From positions 2,096,641 through 2,160,640 of the forward strand of contig CP022585.1 in NCBI GenBank assembly GCA_002243285.1: DNA of 64,000 nucleotides, in the 5' to 3' direction. Position 1 is the first letter of the stretch. Every line of letters begins with the position of its first letter. The notes beneath the pieces were generated by a model, which did no database searches, had not been told where the DNA came from, and was given only the letters and a program-made list of their open reading frames with translations. This DNA comes from Candidatus Fluviicola riflensis. GTDB taxonomy: Bacteria > Bacteroidota > Bacteroidia > Flavobacteriales_D > Crocinitomicaceae. This document shows, one piece after another, positions 18,901 to 27,066 of the stretch. The position numbers and the translations under genes are program-made.

Positions 18901-18936
18901 CCTATTAAATAATAAATCTTTCAGATTATAATCGCA

Positions 18937-19938
18937 TTACTTCTTACCAACTTTTGAGCCTGCGTTCCCGCGTTGTTGTCCTCCGTTACCTTTACTACGC
19001 TCGGCTCCTTTTGTTTTCTTCGGAGTTGTCGCTTTAGACTTTTCGCCTGCTCCTGCTTGTTGTTTCGTTCCCCGAGTTTTGGTTGATTTCGTTTCTGATT
19101 TTGAAGCGCTTGCCTTAGATTGTTGTTTTTCATTTGTTCCGCCAACACTTTTGCTTCCGGCACTTTTGGTAGCTTGTTGTTTTTTGTAATTGGCTTGCGG
19201 TCCTGCATATTTAACAGTTACCGTTTTGGAAACACTCTTATTTTTTACATATACTGCATGCGCGTGGCCAACATGACAAACGGGTGTTACATGATACATT
19301 ACGTGGTATCGGCGTACCCGTGCTCTGTGGACATGCCAGTAAACTGGTCTCCATGGTTTCCACCAAACAGGGTAAACATGCCATCTCCAGGGAGAAACAT
19401 AGGGTCTGTATGCCGGCCGGTAAATGTGACGAACCGGACGCCATCCCCAGACATTGATAATCACTACGGCGGTTGGACCGTACATTGTTGAAGGTCCTTT
19501 TGTGGCTTTTTCACTCACTTCATCATACGGCTCCATGATCAATTCATCACCATAAAGTGTTTCATTACCAATTATTTGAAGGTGTGCAGTTGAATCACCG
19601 GTTTGTTCAATTGCAATAGCGGCCACATCCTGTGTTTCAGACTCACTAACGGCAATTTGCAGTACAATCGCATGATTTTTACCATCAGCCCGATCAATGA
19701 CCTGTATATAATCAATAGCGTCATCTCCATTCAGGTCAAGGTTGTTCACTTCATTTGACTCCGTATTCAAGGCCTTTTCAAATGCTTCAAGATCATCCGA
19801 TTGCTTAAACAATTCCATGGCACCCTGAAGGTCAAAATTGTCGCCGGCCAAGCCTGTACTGTCCGATTCTTGTGCAAACGCACCATTTCCCCAAGCAGTC
19901 AAACAACTCACTAAAAGGATTTTCATTGTAGTTTTCAT
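18937..19938 (-). CDS. Secreted protein with D-x-N-x-D loop and basic tail, tandem paralogue A
   Basis: The protein has 333 residues, with a signal peptide ending AFAQ. Residues about 30-150 closely match the gene at 20097: FDLQGAMELFKQSDDLEAFE, then NNLDLNGDDAIDYIQVID, a D-x-N-x-D-x-x-x-D loop of dockerin/EF-hand type, then a HAIVLQIAV...AAIAIEQTG segment. A Trp/Arg/Tyr-rich region (WGWRPVRHIYRPAYRPYVSP) follows, then a long Lys/Ser/Thr/Gln-rich disordered tail. The paralogous tail there is instead His/Gly/Asp-rich. An internal ATG four codons in is an alternative start. It is probably a periplasmic or surface protein that may bind calcium; its function is unknown. Confidence 0.7.
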   Translation of the reverse strand: MKTTMKILLVSCLTAWGNGAFAQESDSTGLAGDNFDLQGAMELFKQSDDLEAFEKALNTESNEVNNLDLNGDDAIDYIQVIDRADGKNHAIVLQIAVSESETQDVAAIAIEQTGDSTAHLQIIGNETLYGDELIMEPYDEVSEKATKGPSTMYGPTAVVIINVWGWRPVRHIYRPAYRPYVSPWRWHVYPVWWKPWRPVYWHVHRARVRRYHVMYHVTPVCHVGHAHAVYVKNKSVSKTVTVKYAGPQANYKKQQATKSAGSKSVGGTNEKQQSKASASKSETKSTKTRGTKQQAGAGEKSKATTPKKTKGAERSKGNGGQQRGNAGSKVGKK

Positions 19939-20032
19939 ATCACTTTGTTTTGCAATTAGATGAATCAGAAAAGAAAAGGTTTAATCTTATCATTTTCGAC
20001 CAGGTGTCGTAAGGACTTTCCTAAAAAGAAAA

Positions 20033-20064
20033 AGGGCTGAAGTATTCTAAAACACTTCAGCTCT
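20033..20064 (-). terminator. Terminator behind paralogue B
   Basis: AGGGCTGAAGT (20033-20043) pairs with ACTTCAGCTCT (20054-20064) with one wobble. Read on the minus strand it is followed by CTTTTTCTTTTT-like T-rich sequence. Confidence 0.75.
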
Positions 20065-20096
20065 TTTCGCCAATCTATCGGGTAACTAATCCGCTG

Positions 20097-21218
20097 TTAT
20101 TTCTTTTTATTCCCACCTTTTCCGGGGCCTCCGCCCTTATCGGGTTTTCCACCGCTGTTTCCACCTTTATCAGGTTTTCCACCACCGTTTCCATTATCAT
20201 TGCCGATTTCATGCTTTGGCCCTTTATCGTTCTTGCCTTCGCTTTTGAAAGGATTTCCTTTTTCTTGGTTAGGCCCTTTATCGTGTTTGTCACCACCTTT
20301 AAATCCATTATCATGCGGCTTCCCTTTGTCATGCTTATCTCCCGGATGATTCCAGTCTTTACCATGGTTTCCGTTATTGCCGTTACCGGGATGATTACCA
20401 TGATGTTTATCAAAATGCTTGTCATGGTGTTTATCATGATGCCCTCCGTCTCTGTAGTTCGGGAAATCACGATGGAATTGAATACTGATCGTTGCTGAGT
20501 TTGTACGGTTCCGGATATAAATCCCATGTGCCATCGTCAAGTCAGAAACAGGAAGAACACGGTAATGATCGTCATCATAATGGTGTTTGTAATGCCCATA
20601 AGCATGTCCTTTTCCATGATGTTTGTGGTGGTGGTGATGCGGCTCATACCAAACCGGGTATACTTCCCATCTTACCGGTGAAACATACGGAACGTAACGC
20701 ACATGATAAACGTGTTGAACAATCGGCCAGGTCCATACATTGATCGTTATGACTGCGCTTGATGCCAGCAACATTGCTTTTGGTTCGCTGTCGCTTTTAT
20801 CGATTGGTTCCAGCACTACTTCCTTGCCGTAAAGTACTTCATTTCCAACAATCTGTAAACGTGCAGTTTTCGGGCCTGTTTTTTCGATCATAATCGCAGC
20901 GATGTCCTGATTTTCCTTTTCATTCACCACCACTTGCAATACGATTGAGTGACTTTTGTCTTTCATGTGGTCAATCACCTTGACATAATCGATTTTACCG
21001 TCATCGTTGAGATCCAGGTTATTCACCGGGTTGGCCTTTGTATTCAATGCCCGTTCGAAATCTTCCGGGTCTTTTGATTTTTCGAATAATTCAACTGCAC
21101 CCTGGAGGTCGAAACCTTCCTCAGAGGCTTTAGCCTTCTCTTCAGCAGTTTCTTCCGAGCCACAACTTACAACCAGTGGAAACACAATTGCAAGTAACCA
21201 ATAATTTGCTTTCTTCAT
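20097..21218 (-). CDS. Lipoprotein with D-x-N-x-D loop and His/Gly-rich tail, tandem paralogue B
   Basis: The protein has 373 residues. MKKANYWLLAIVFPLVVSCG is a lipoprotein signal with a VVSC lipobox. Residues about 35-145 are paralogous to the gene at 18937 (FDLQGAVELFEKSKDPEDFE, NNLDLNDDGKIDYVKVID). The middle has PYVSPVRWEVYPVWYEPHHH and a histidine cluster; the final 130 residues are repeats of K/H/D/G/N such as GGDKHDKGPNQEKGNPF. The His-rich part could bind metal; that is inference. It is separated from paralogue A by its own terminator, so the copies are transcribed separately although adjacent and co-oriented. Confidence 0.72.
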   Translation of the reverse strand: MKKANYWLLAIVFPLVVSCGSEETAEEKAKASEEGFDLQGAVELFEKSKDPEDFERALNTKANPVNNLDLNDDGKIDYVKVIDHMKDKSHSIVLQVVVNEKENQDIAAIMIEKTGPKTARLQIVGNEVLYGKEVVLEPIDKSDSEPKAMLLASSAVITINVWTWPIVQHVYHVRYVPYVSPVRWEVYPVWYEPHHHHHKHHGKGHAYGHYKHHYDDDHYRVLPVSDLTMAHGIYIRNRTNSATISIQFHRDFPNYRDGGHHDKHHDKHFDKHHGNHPGNGNNGNHGKDWNHPGDKHDKGKPHDNGFKGGDKHDKGPNQEKGNPFKSEGKNDKGPKHEIGNDNGNGGGKPDKGGNSGGKPDKGGGPGKGGNKKK

Positions 21219-21550
21219 AATGTATCCTTTTTTTTCAATTTAGTTCAATTAAAGATATCGGTGATGTATTTTGTGGTTTTTTGTGATTAGGAAATGGTGG
21301 TTCTGGAGCAAAATTCTGCTGAGAACATTGGGGATTTTAGTTCACCACAAAGGCGCAAAGTTTTTATGAAGGATACACGTGTTAAGATCACAAAGGTGAT
21401 CTATCTGGCTCCGCTTTTGTGTTCTTTGTAACACACTAAGTTTGTCCTTTTTCTTTGCTCCTTCGCTGAAGCTATGGCGTAAGCGTTGTTCCTTTGTGGT
21501 GAATGATTGAAATATTCTGTAAAGTCCTGAACACTAGTTTACAGACGGTA
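21219..21550. other. Intergenic region holding a large imperfect hairpin
   Basis: This 332-base gap contains no ORF. Most of it is the inverted-repeat element described at 21341-21503. The left 120 bases form the upstream region of paralogue B, in which no consensus promoter box is seen. Confidence 0.5.
21341..21503. repeat. Large imperfect inverted repeat with caccacaaagg ends
   Basis: TTCACCACAAAGG (21341-21353) pairs exactly with CCTTTGTGGTGAA (21491-21503), and further weaker pairing continues inward (GCGCAAAG against CTTTGC-type bases, and GTGTTAAGATCAC against GTAACAC). A single-arm relative lies at 10886. Confidence 0.65.
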
Positions 21551-22015
21551 CTATTGCTTTCTAAGTTCAATAAACGGTTTGATCTTGTCATTCTCAATCA
21601 GCACTGTTAGATTATAATAAGCCAGTTTCCAAGCCTTTCCTTCCTTCACCATTACACCGCTTCCACGACAGCCTTCCATCCAGGTATCCAGTTTTTCATC
21701 GAACCATGCGATTTTCTTGTTTTTTGAAAATACCCAATTCCGTTCGGTCGATTTAAAATCCCAACCTTTCCCCTGGTCGAAATGTGGTTTACAAAACGCC
21801 TGAAATTGTTCCTTATTCCAGCGTTCTGTAGGATCGGTTCCCAGGAACACAAAATCATCGGTTACACAACTGAAATAATCGGACAGATTAGCCGTAGCCG
21901 CCGCTTTGTGCCAATTATCGAGTACAGCATTGAGATCAACCGGATTTGGTTCGGGTTTTGTTTTAGCGGAAGTTAAAGCTACCAGCCCGACAATTAAGAT
22001 GATGAGTGTTTTCAT
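21551..22015 (-). CDS. SnoaL/NTF2-like secreted protein
   Basis: From MKTLIILIVGLVAL the protein has 154 residues with a signal peptide cut near SAK. The mature region fits the NTF2-like SnoaL_3 fold: LDNWHKAAATANLSDYFSCV, DDFVFLGTDPTERW, RNWVFSKNKKIAWFDEKLDT and GSGVMVKEGKAWKLAYYNLT. Such cone-shaped domains bind small ligands or catalyse isomerase-like reactions, but no specific catalytic set is identified. A further nine upstream codons in the same frame precede the signal peptide and are rejected. It lies downstream of a subtilase gene, from which a terminator separates it. Confidence 0.75.
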   Translation of the reverse strand: MKTLIILIVGLVALTSAKTKPEPNPVDLNAVLDNWHKAAATANLSDYFSCVTDDFVFLGTDPTERWNKEQFQAFCKPHFDQGKGWDFKSTERNWVFSKNKKIAWFDEKLDTWMEGCRGSGVMVKEGKAWKLAYYNLTVLIENDKIKPFIELRKQ

Positions 22016-22027
22016 ACCATTAAATGC

Positions 22028-22063
22028 TAAAAAAACCGCCACCTACTGAGAGATGACGGTTTT
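22028..22063 (-). terminator. Terminator of the minus-strand subtilase
   Basis: AAAACCG (22032-22038) pairs with CGGTTTT (22057-22063). On the minus strand the stem is followed by a run of T. It sits in the short gap between the subtilase stop and the next gene. Confidence 0.7.
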
Positions 22064-22085
22064 CATTTATAACTACGTGTTTTTT

Positions 22086-23666
22086 TTATTTTTTAGCTTC
22101 CAGTTTCATACAAGCTTTTACAGCAGCACTTACGTCTACTACTCCACCTGTCACTGAAAGTGTACCGAAATCAACCAGTTGTTCAGAACCTGGTAATGCT
22201 TGCTGTGACCCTTTGTATTTTTTAGAAGAAGACAAAATCGCATCTTTGATCTGCAACATCGTCAACGTCGGGAAGTACGATTTCAACATCGCTGCAACAC
22301 CTGCAACCATTGGTCCGGCCATTGATGTACCCTGCAATGTTTTATAATCACTTTGCGGAACGGAATTGTAAATTTCCAATCCCGGAGCAAATACATCTAC
22401 TTTCGTTTGACCGTAATTAGAGAAATCGGCAGCTAGTTTTCCTTTCGGGTAGCGTGTAGACGCTCCGATCGTAATGTAATTTCCTAATTTCGCTTTTTGG
22501 AACGAGTAAGCCGAAGACGGGAAGTTATCCACTTCATCTACGTTTGCAGCGTCATTACCCGCAGCATGTACTAGCAACACCCCTTTTGAATCAGCATAAG
22601 CCAGCGCATCATAAACCTCTTGCTGGTGCAACGAGAAACCTTTTCCGAAAGACATATTAATAACCATTGCTCCGTTGTCAACTGCATAGCGGATAGCCAA
22701 CGCAACATCTTTATCCTGCTCATCACCATCAGGAACAGCGCGCAAAGACATTAATTTTACATTTTCTGCAACACCGTCACCACCCAATCCGTTTCCACGA
22801 ACCGCACCGATGATACCACCAACGTGAGTTCCGTGCAAAGCATCCGGACCTTCAACATCGTTGTTACCATAATGCACATCATTGAAATCATGCGGATTGT
22901 CACCAATATACATACGGTCATCATATTCCGTATTCAACTGGTAATTTGCCGATGCGTCGAAATGATCAACACCTTCCTGGATAGCAGCTTCCGTTAATTC
23001 ACCTGAAGCAATATAAGTACCCAATTGCTTCATTTGCATTTCTTCCGGAGAAGAAGGTTTCCAGTTTTCAACGTCTTCAACCGTGAAATCAGCACCCAAA
23101 ATCTCAGTTAATTTAGCTTTGATCACAGGAAGCATTTCGCCGATTTGCTTATACTGCTCAAGCGCTTCCATATTGCCTTTACGCTCGTCAGCAATCTCCT
23201 TGTTCAGACGCTTATACAATTCGTAATCCGTTTTGTCAGTCGCTGCGATCTGAGCCGATTCTTTTCCTTTGAATCGTTCTTCCAATTGCGCCAACAAACG
23301 TGTTTTTTCCAAACGTGCAAATTTCTGATTTTCACCCGTAGCAGAACCTAAGAAGTTCCAACCGTGCATATCGTCGATGTACCCGTTTTTATCGTCGTCA
23401 ATCCCGTTATTCGGAATTTCATCCTCGTTCAACCAGATTTTACCCTGAAGGTCTTTGTGTTCAATGTCAATCCCGGAATCAATAACAGCTACAATTACCG
23501 TTGAAGATTTTCTTTTCTTCAATGATGAATAAGCTTTATCGGTATTCATACCCGGCGACTTGCCGTTATACCAATTGACGATCTCTGTCTTCTCCTGACC
23601 GTAGAAGTAATTCATTACTCCAAAAGAAAGAAGAGCAAGTGACAATGTGATGAATCTTTTTTTCAT
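22086..23666 (-). CDS. S8 family serine peptidase (subtilase)
   Basis: From MKKRFITLSLALLSFG the protein has 526 residues; 23 upstream codons are dropped because they precede the signal peptide (cut near YGQ). The subtilisin catalytic triad is intact: VAVIDSGID (D63), LHGTHVGGI (His) and GTSMAGPMVAG (Ser), with HAAGNDAANVD carrying the oxyanion Asn. A long helical insertion (about 115-215, charged) lies between the Asp and His motifs. There is no T9SS sorting domain, so it is probably periplasmic or exported by Sec only. It is divergent from a second subtilase gene. Confidence 0.92.
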   Translation of the reverse strand: MKKRFITLSLALLSFGVMNYFYGQEKTEIVNWYNGKSPGMNTDKAYSSLKKRKSSTVIVAVIDSGIDIEHKDLQGKIWLNEDEIPNNGIDDDKNGYIDDMHGWNFLGSATGENQKFARLEKTRLLAQLEERFKGKESAQIAATDKTDYELYKRLNKEIADERKGNMEALEQYKQIGEMLPVIKAKLTEILGADFTVEDVENWKPSSPEEMQMKQLGTYIASGELTEAAIQEGVDHFDASANYQLNTEYDDRMYIGDNPHDFNDVHYGNNDVEGPDALHGTHVGGIIGAVRGNGLGGDGVAENVKLMSLRAVPDGDEQDKDVALAIRYAVDNGAMVINMSFGKGFSLHQQEVYDALAYADSKGVLLVHAAGNDAANVDEVDNFPSSAYSFQKAKLGNYITIGASTRYPKGKLAADFSNYGQTKVDVFAPGLEIYNSVPQSDYKTLQGTSMAGPMVAGVAAMLKSYFPTLTMLQIKDAILSSSKKYKGSQQALPGSEQLVDFGTLSVTGGVVDVSAAVKACMKLEAKK

Positions 23667-23800
23667 AGCGTTTTTATCGCGTTTCGTTCGATTATTTTTT
23701 TGACATGTGAAAACAAATATCGTAATTTGAATCAATTATTCGTTGTCTTTTTTTAACTTAAAGGTCAATTTTGACGTCTTACGGAAAACATACTACATCA

Positions 23801-26374
23801 ATGGTTCTTATAAAACACTACTTTGCTGCAATTATCTTATTGATAAGCTGCTACAGCCCCTCTTTTTCGCAGACAAAACAACAATTTGGCTTTGCCGGAC
23901 AGTTGCAGAAAGATCCGGATACACGTATCGCTTTTAGCGTTACAAACACTCCCGGGGCGTTAGAACGACTACTAAAAGATCCTTCCGTAAACGTGAAATC
24001 AGTTACTCCCGAATGGATTTTTATCCAGGCGAGTGCAGCATGGATCCAAAAAGCGAAAGAAAACGGTGTGATCGAAAGCTTCTACTTTGAACATTCGCTG
24101 CCGGTAGCGCTGAACGACACTAGTTTGGTAACACACCATGTAACGGAAGTTCACAATGGCTCAGGAGGCCTGCAAACGCCTTTTACCGGGAAAGATGTGA
24201 TCATCGGTTATGTGGATCAGGGATTGGATTATACCCACGGCGATTTTATCGATGAAAACGGGGACACACGTGTACTTTTTTATTGGGATCACACGTTGCC
24301 TAACGCGGCAAATACACCACAACCTTATGGATATGGTCAGATGTGGGATGCCGCTGATATTCAGTCGGCTACATGCGGCAGCACCGAAGAAGCGAGCGCG
24401 CACGGAACAAGTGTGGCCGGTGCAGGTTCGTCTAACGGACTCGCTAACGGCAAACAAAAAGGTGTAGCTCCTGATTCAAAGATTATTATTGTAGAAACCA
24501 ATTTCAACTTACCAAACTGGACGTTGACCATTGCTGATGCCTGCGATTTTATCTTCAAAAAAGCAGATTCACTGGGCTTGCCTGCGGTGGTAAACCTTTC
24601 GTTGGGTTCTTATTTGGGAAGTCATGATGGTGACGATCCCGCTGCTATTCTAATGGAACAATTACTCGACGAGCAACCGGGACGAATTATCGTTTGTGCC
24701 GCTGGAAATTCAGGAACATGGGGCAAATACCACGCTCACGGCGATGTGGATGCTGATACTTCTTTTGTTTGGCTGGATAACAATCCGGCGGGGCAATTAG
24801 GAGCCAATACGATTTATTTCGATTTATGGTCAGACAATGCGGATGCTACCTGGAACTACGCACTGGCAGCAAATCTTCCTTCCGGATCGTATGACGAACG
24901 TGCTGAAACCGTTTATCGTTTGGCAACTACAGGCATCGGAGCAACCCCTGTTTTGGATACGTTGTACAACAGCAACGGGGATCGCATTGCTACAATTGAG
25001 CTATATCCGGAGATCGTTGGAACCAACTTTCACATGGAAGTTTACTTTTCAGCGGTCGATTCAACGGCTTATAAATACGCTTTCAAAACTACCGGAAGCG
25101 GAAATTATGATCTTTGGAGCGGTGCGATTATAGGATTAAACAACATTGTTTCGGTCATTCCCGACGCAGGAACCTACCCTCCTATTATTCACTACAATCT
25201 GCCCGACACCTTGCAAACTGTGGTTTCTTCATGGAACTGCTCCGAAAAAGTAATTTCTGTAGGAAATGTCCGCAATCGTCTTGGGCACATCGATAAAAAC
25301 GGAACCCCTTATTTACCGGCTCCTACTTACACAGCAGCTATCGGTCAGTTGAGTCCCAATTCATCGAAAGGGCCAACGCGTCATGGTGTTACCAAACCCG
25401 ATGTAACTGCTTGCGGAGATGTGAGTTTGAGCGCCGGGCCTTCATGGATTCTAACCAATCCCGCTTATAATAGTGTGGTGGATATTGACAGTTTACACGT
25501 TCGTAATGGCGGAACTTCAATGGCTTCGCCGGTTGTTGCGGGAATTGCGGCGTTGTACCTGGAAAAATGCCACAATGGAACGTATGCTTCTTTCAAAAGT
25601 GATTTACTGGCAACCACATTCACGGATGCTTTCACAGGTTCGGTTCCCAACAACGCTTACGGTTACGGAAAAGCACATGCGCTTGATTTGTTGCTGAACA
25701 GTAATTACACGGCTATTGTTGACGGTCCGGCTCAATTCTGTGGCTCAGACACTGCCTTTGCTGTTGCAGGAAGTCCGATTGACAGTATTTTGTGGAGTGA
25801 CGGAACGATCAACACCGATCTGATAGTATTAGCCGGCGCGGTGGCGGATCTTTCCTATGTGACTTACGACAATTTAGGCTGTAGAGCTTATTCCGATACC
25901 ATTTCAATTACAGCGGGTGATATTCCTCCTACACCGGTGATCACTGCCGTGGGAGCAGATTTATCAACGGCCGCTTACCCGAATCTTCAATGGTATGAAA
26001 ACGGCGTTCCGATTCCGGGAGCGACAGGAAATACCACAACGATCACACTTCCAAGTTCAAGCAACTTTACGGTTGTTGCCACAGGAAGCACGGGTTGTGA
26101 AGCAGCTTCTGCCCCTTACAACCCTTCACTGGGAATTGCGAATGTCAATTGGTTAAATGTGCTCGTTTATCCGAATCCGACAACGGGAATAATTACAATA
26201 GAAACGGAAGCAGTCATTTTACTGGCAGAATTGTTTGATTTACGTGGAAACAAAGTGCTTTCAGCTGTTCCTTCTGCCAATCAGATCTCACTCGATTCTC
26301 TGGCAAAAGGTTCTTATTTCCTGCAATTACAATCGGAAAATGGCATTGGCTGGACGAAAATTATTAAGAATTAG
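23801..26374 (+). CDS. S8 family serine peptidase with T9SS sorting domain
   Basis: From ATG at 23801 the protein has 857 residues; the longer frame starts with TTG ten codons earlier and precedes the signal peptide (MVLIKHYFAAIILLISCYS). The triad is intact: IIGYVDQGLDYTHGD (D139), SAHGTSVAGAG (His) and GGTSMASPVVAGIAAL (Ser), with CAAGNSGTW for the oxyanion hole. A long insertion lies between the oxyanion motif and the catalytic Ser. A PKD/Ig-like region follows, and the C-terminus VYPNPTTGIITI...LFDLRGNKVL...LAKGSYFLQL is a type A T9SS sorting domain. It is thus a secreted extracellular protease of the outer surface. Confidence 0.93.
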   Translation: MVLIKHYFAAIILLISCYSPSFSQTKQQFGFAGQLQKDPDTRIAFSVTNTPGALERLLKDPSVNVKSVTPEWIFIQASAAWIQKAKENGVIESFYFEHSLPVALNDTSLVTHHVTEVHNGSGGLQTPFTGKDVIIGYVDQGLDYTHGDFIDENGDTRVLFYWDHTLPNAANTPQPYGYGQMWDAADIQSATCGSTEEASAHGTSVAGAGSSNGLANGKQKGVAPDSKIIIVETNFNLPNWTLTIADACDFIFKKADSLGLPAVVNLSLGSYLGSHDGDDPAAILMEQLLDEQPGRIIVCAAGNSGTWGKYHAHGDVDADTSFVWLDNNPAGQLGANTIYFDLWSDNADATWNYALAANLPSGSYDERAETVYRLATTGIGATPVLDTLYNSNGDRIATIELYPEIVGTNFHMEVYFSAVDSTAYKYAFKTTGSGNYDLWSGAIIGLNNIVSVIPDAGTYPPIIHYNLPDTLQTVVSSWNCSEKVISVGNVRNRLGHIDKNGTPYLPAPTYTAAIGQLSPNSSKGPTRHGVTKPDVTACGDVSLSAGPSWILTNPAYNSVVDIDSLHVRNGGTSMASPVVAGIAALYLEKCHNGTYASFKSDLLATTFTDAFTGSVPNNAYGYGKAHALDLLLNSNYTAIVDGPAQFCGSDTAFAVAGSPIDSILWSDGTINTDLIVLAGAVADLSYVTYDNLGCRAYSDTISITAGDIPPTPVITAVGADLSTAAYPNLQWYENGVPIPGATGNTTTITLPSSSNFTVVATGSTGCEAASAPYNPSLGIANVNWLNVLVYPNPTTGIITIETEAVILLAELFDLRGNKVLSAVPSANQISLDSLAKGSYFLQLQSENGIGWTKIIKN

Positions 26375-26395
26375 GCTAAAATTAAAAAGAACCCC

Positions 26396-26403
26396 TATTT
26401 TTG
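26396..26403 (+). promoter_or_regulatory. -7 box TATTTTTG upstream of the DUF5606 gene
   Basis: It matches TAnnTTTG and lies 19 bases before the ATG. No TTG is found 19 bases further upstream. Confidence 0.45.
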
Positions 26404-26422
26404 GTGACAAATAACGAAACGA

Positions 26423-27004
26423 ATGAATCTAACAGGCATCATTGCTATTTCTGGAAAACCAGGTCTATTTAAGGTAGTTGCTCAAGGTAAGAACAACATT
26501 ATTGTTGAATCATTGGAAGAGAAAAAGCGCTTCCCGGCTTACTCTTCAGACCGTATTTCCGCACTGGATGATATTAGCATTTACACGTATGAGGAAGACA
26601 AACCTCTGAGAGAAATTTACAAAACAATCTTTGAAAAAGAAAACGGCGGCGCCATTCTTTCACACAAGGAAGACTTGAGTAAATTGTCGGTTTATTTGTT
26701 GGAAGTACTTCCAAACTACGATCAGGAACGCGTTTACCCTTCCGATATTAAGAAATTATTCCAATGGTATAACTTGCTGTTGAAAGCAGGTGAATTGAAA
26801 TTGGAAGCAGCTGAATCTACCGAGACAGGAGCTACTGAGGAAACTGCAGCAACTGATAAACCGAAAAAAGAAAAAGCGGCCGCTCCTAAAAAAGCAGCTA
26901 CTGCTAAAAAAGCAACAGATAAACCTGCTGCCAAATCGGCACCGAAAGTTACCGCAGCTAAAAAAGTAGCGGCTCCTAAAACAGGTTCCAGCAGAGGAAA
27001 ATAA
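26423..27004 (+). CDS. DUF5606 protein with histone-like Lys/Ala tail
   Basis: The protein has 193 residues. Residues 1-130 match the DUF5606 family of Bacteroidota (MNLTGIIAISGKPGLFKVVA, then KRFPAYSSDRISALDDISIY and LPNYDQERVYPSDIKKLFQW). The remaining 60 residues are low-complexity Lys/Ala/Pro (EKAAAPKKAATAKKATDKPA), like the tails of histone H1 and bacterial Hc1 proteins, which suggests binding to nucleic acid. Function is not established. It has its own promoter box and a perfect terminator, so it is monocistronic. Confidence 0.85.
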   Translation: MNLTGIIAISGKPGLFKVVAQGKNNIIVESLEEKKRFPAYSSDRISALDDISIYTYEEDKPLREIYKTIFEKENGGAILSHKEDLSKLSVYLLEVLPNYDQERVYPSDIKKLFQWYNLLLKAGELKLEAAESTETGATEETAATDKPKKEKAAAPKKAATAKKATDKPAAKSAPKVTAAKKVAAPKTGSSRGK

Positions 27005-27019
27005 TTAAAACTATGTACG

Positions 27020-27053
27020 AAGGTCGTCAGTCTAAGGCTGACGACCTTTTTTT
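27020..27053 (+). terminator. Perfect terminator between DUF5606 gene and peptidase gene
   Basis: AAGGTCGTCAG (27020-27030) pairs over 11 bp with CTGACGACCTT (27038-27048), then a T-run. The longest open frame of the next gene begins at 27013 and would include this hairpin, so that start is rejected. Confidence 0.92.
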
Positions 27054-27066
27054 ATGTCTAAACGAA

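Noticed and set aside
20075..20527. ORF of 150 residues in another frame of paralogue B
   Set aside because: It is a Met/Ile/Lys-rich product of the repetitive His/Gly/Asp coding sequence, with no start context.
27013..27066. Extended N-terminus of the M3 peptidase
   Set aside because: This stretch contains the perfect hairpin terminator of the preceding gene, so it is not coding.
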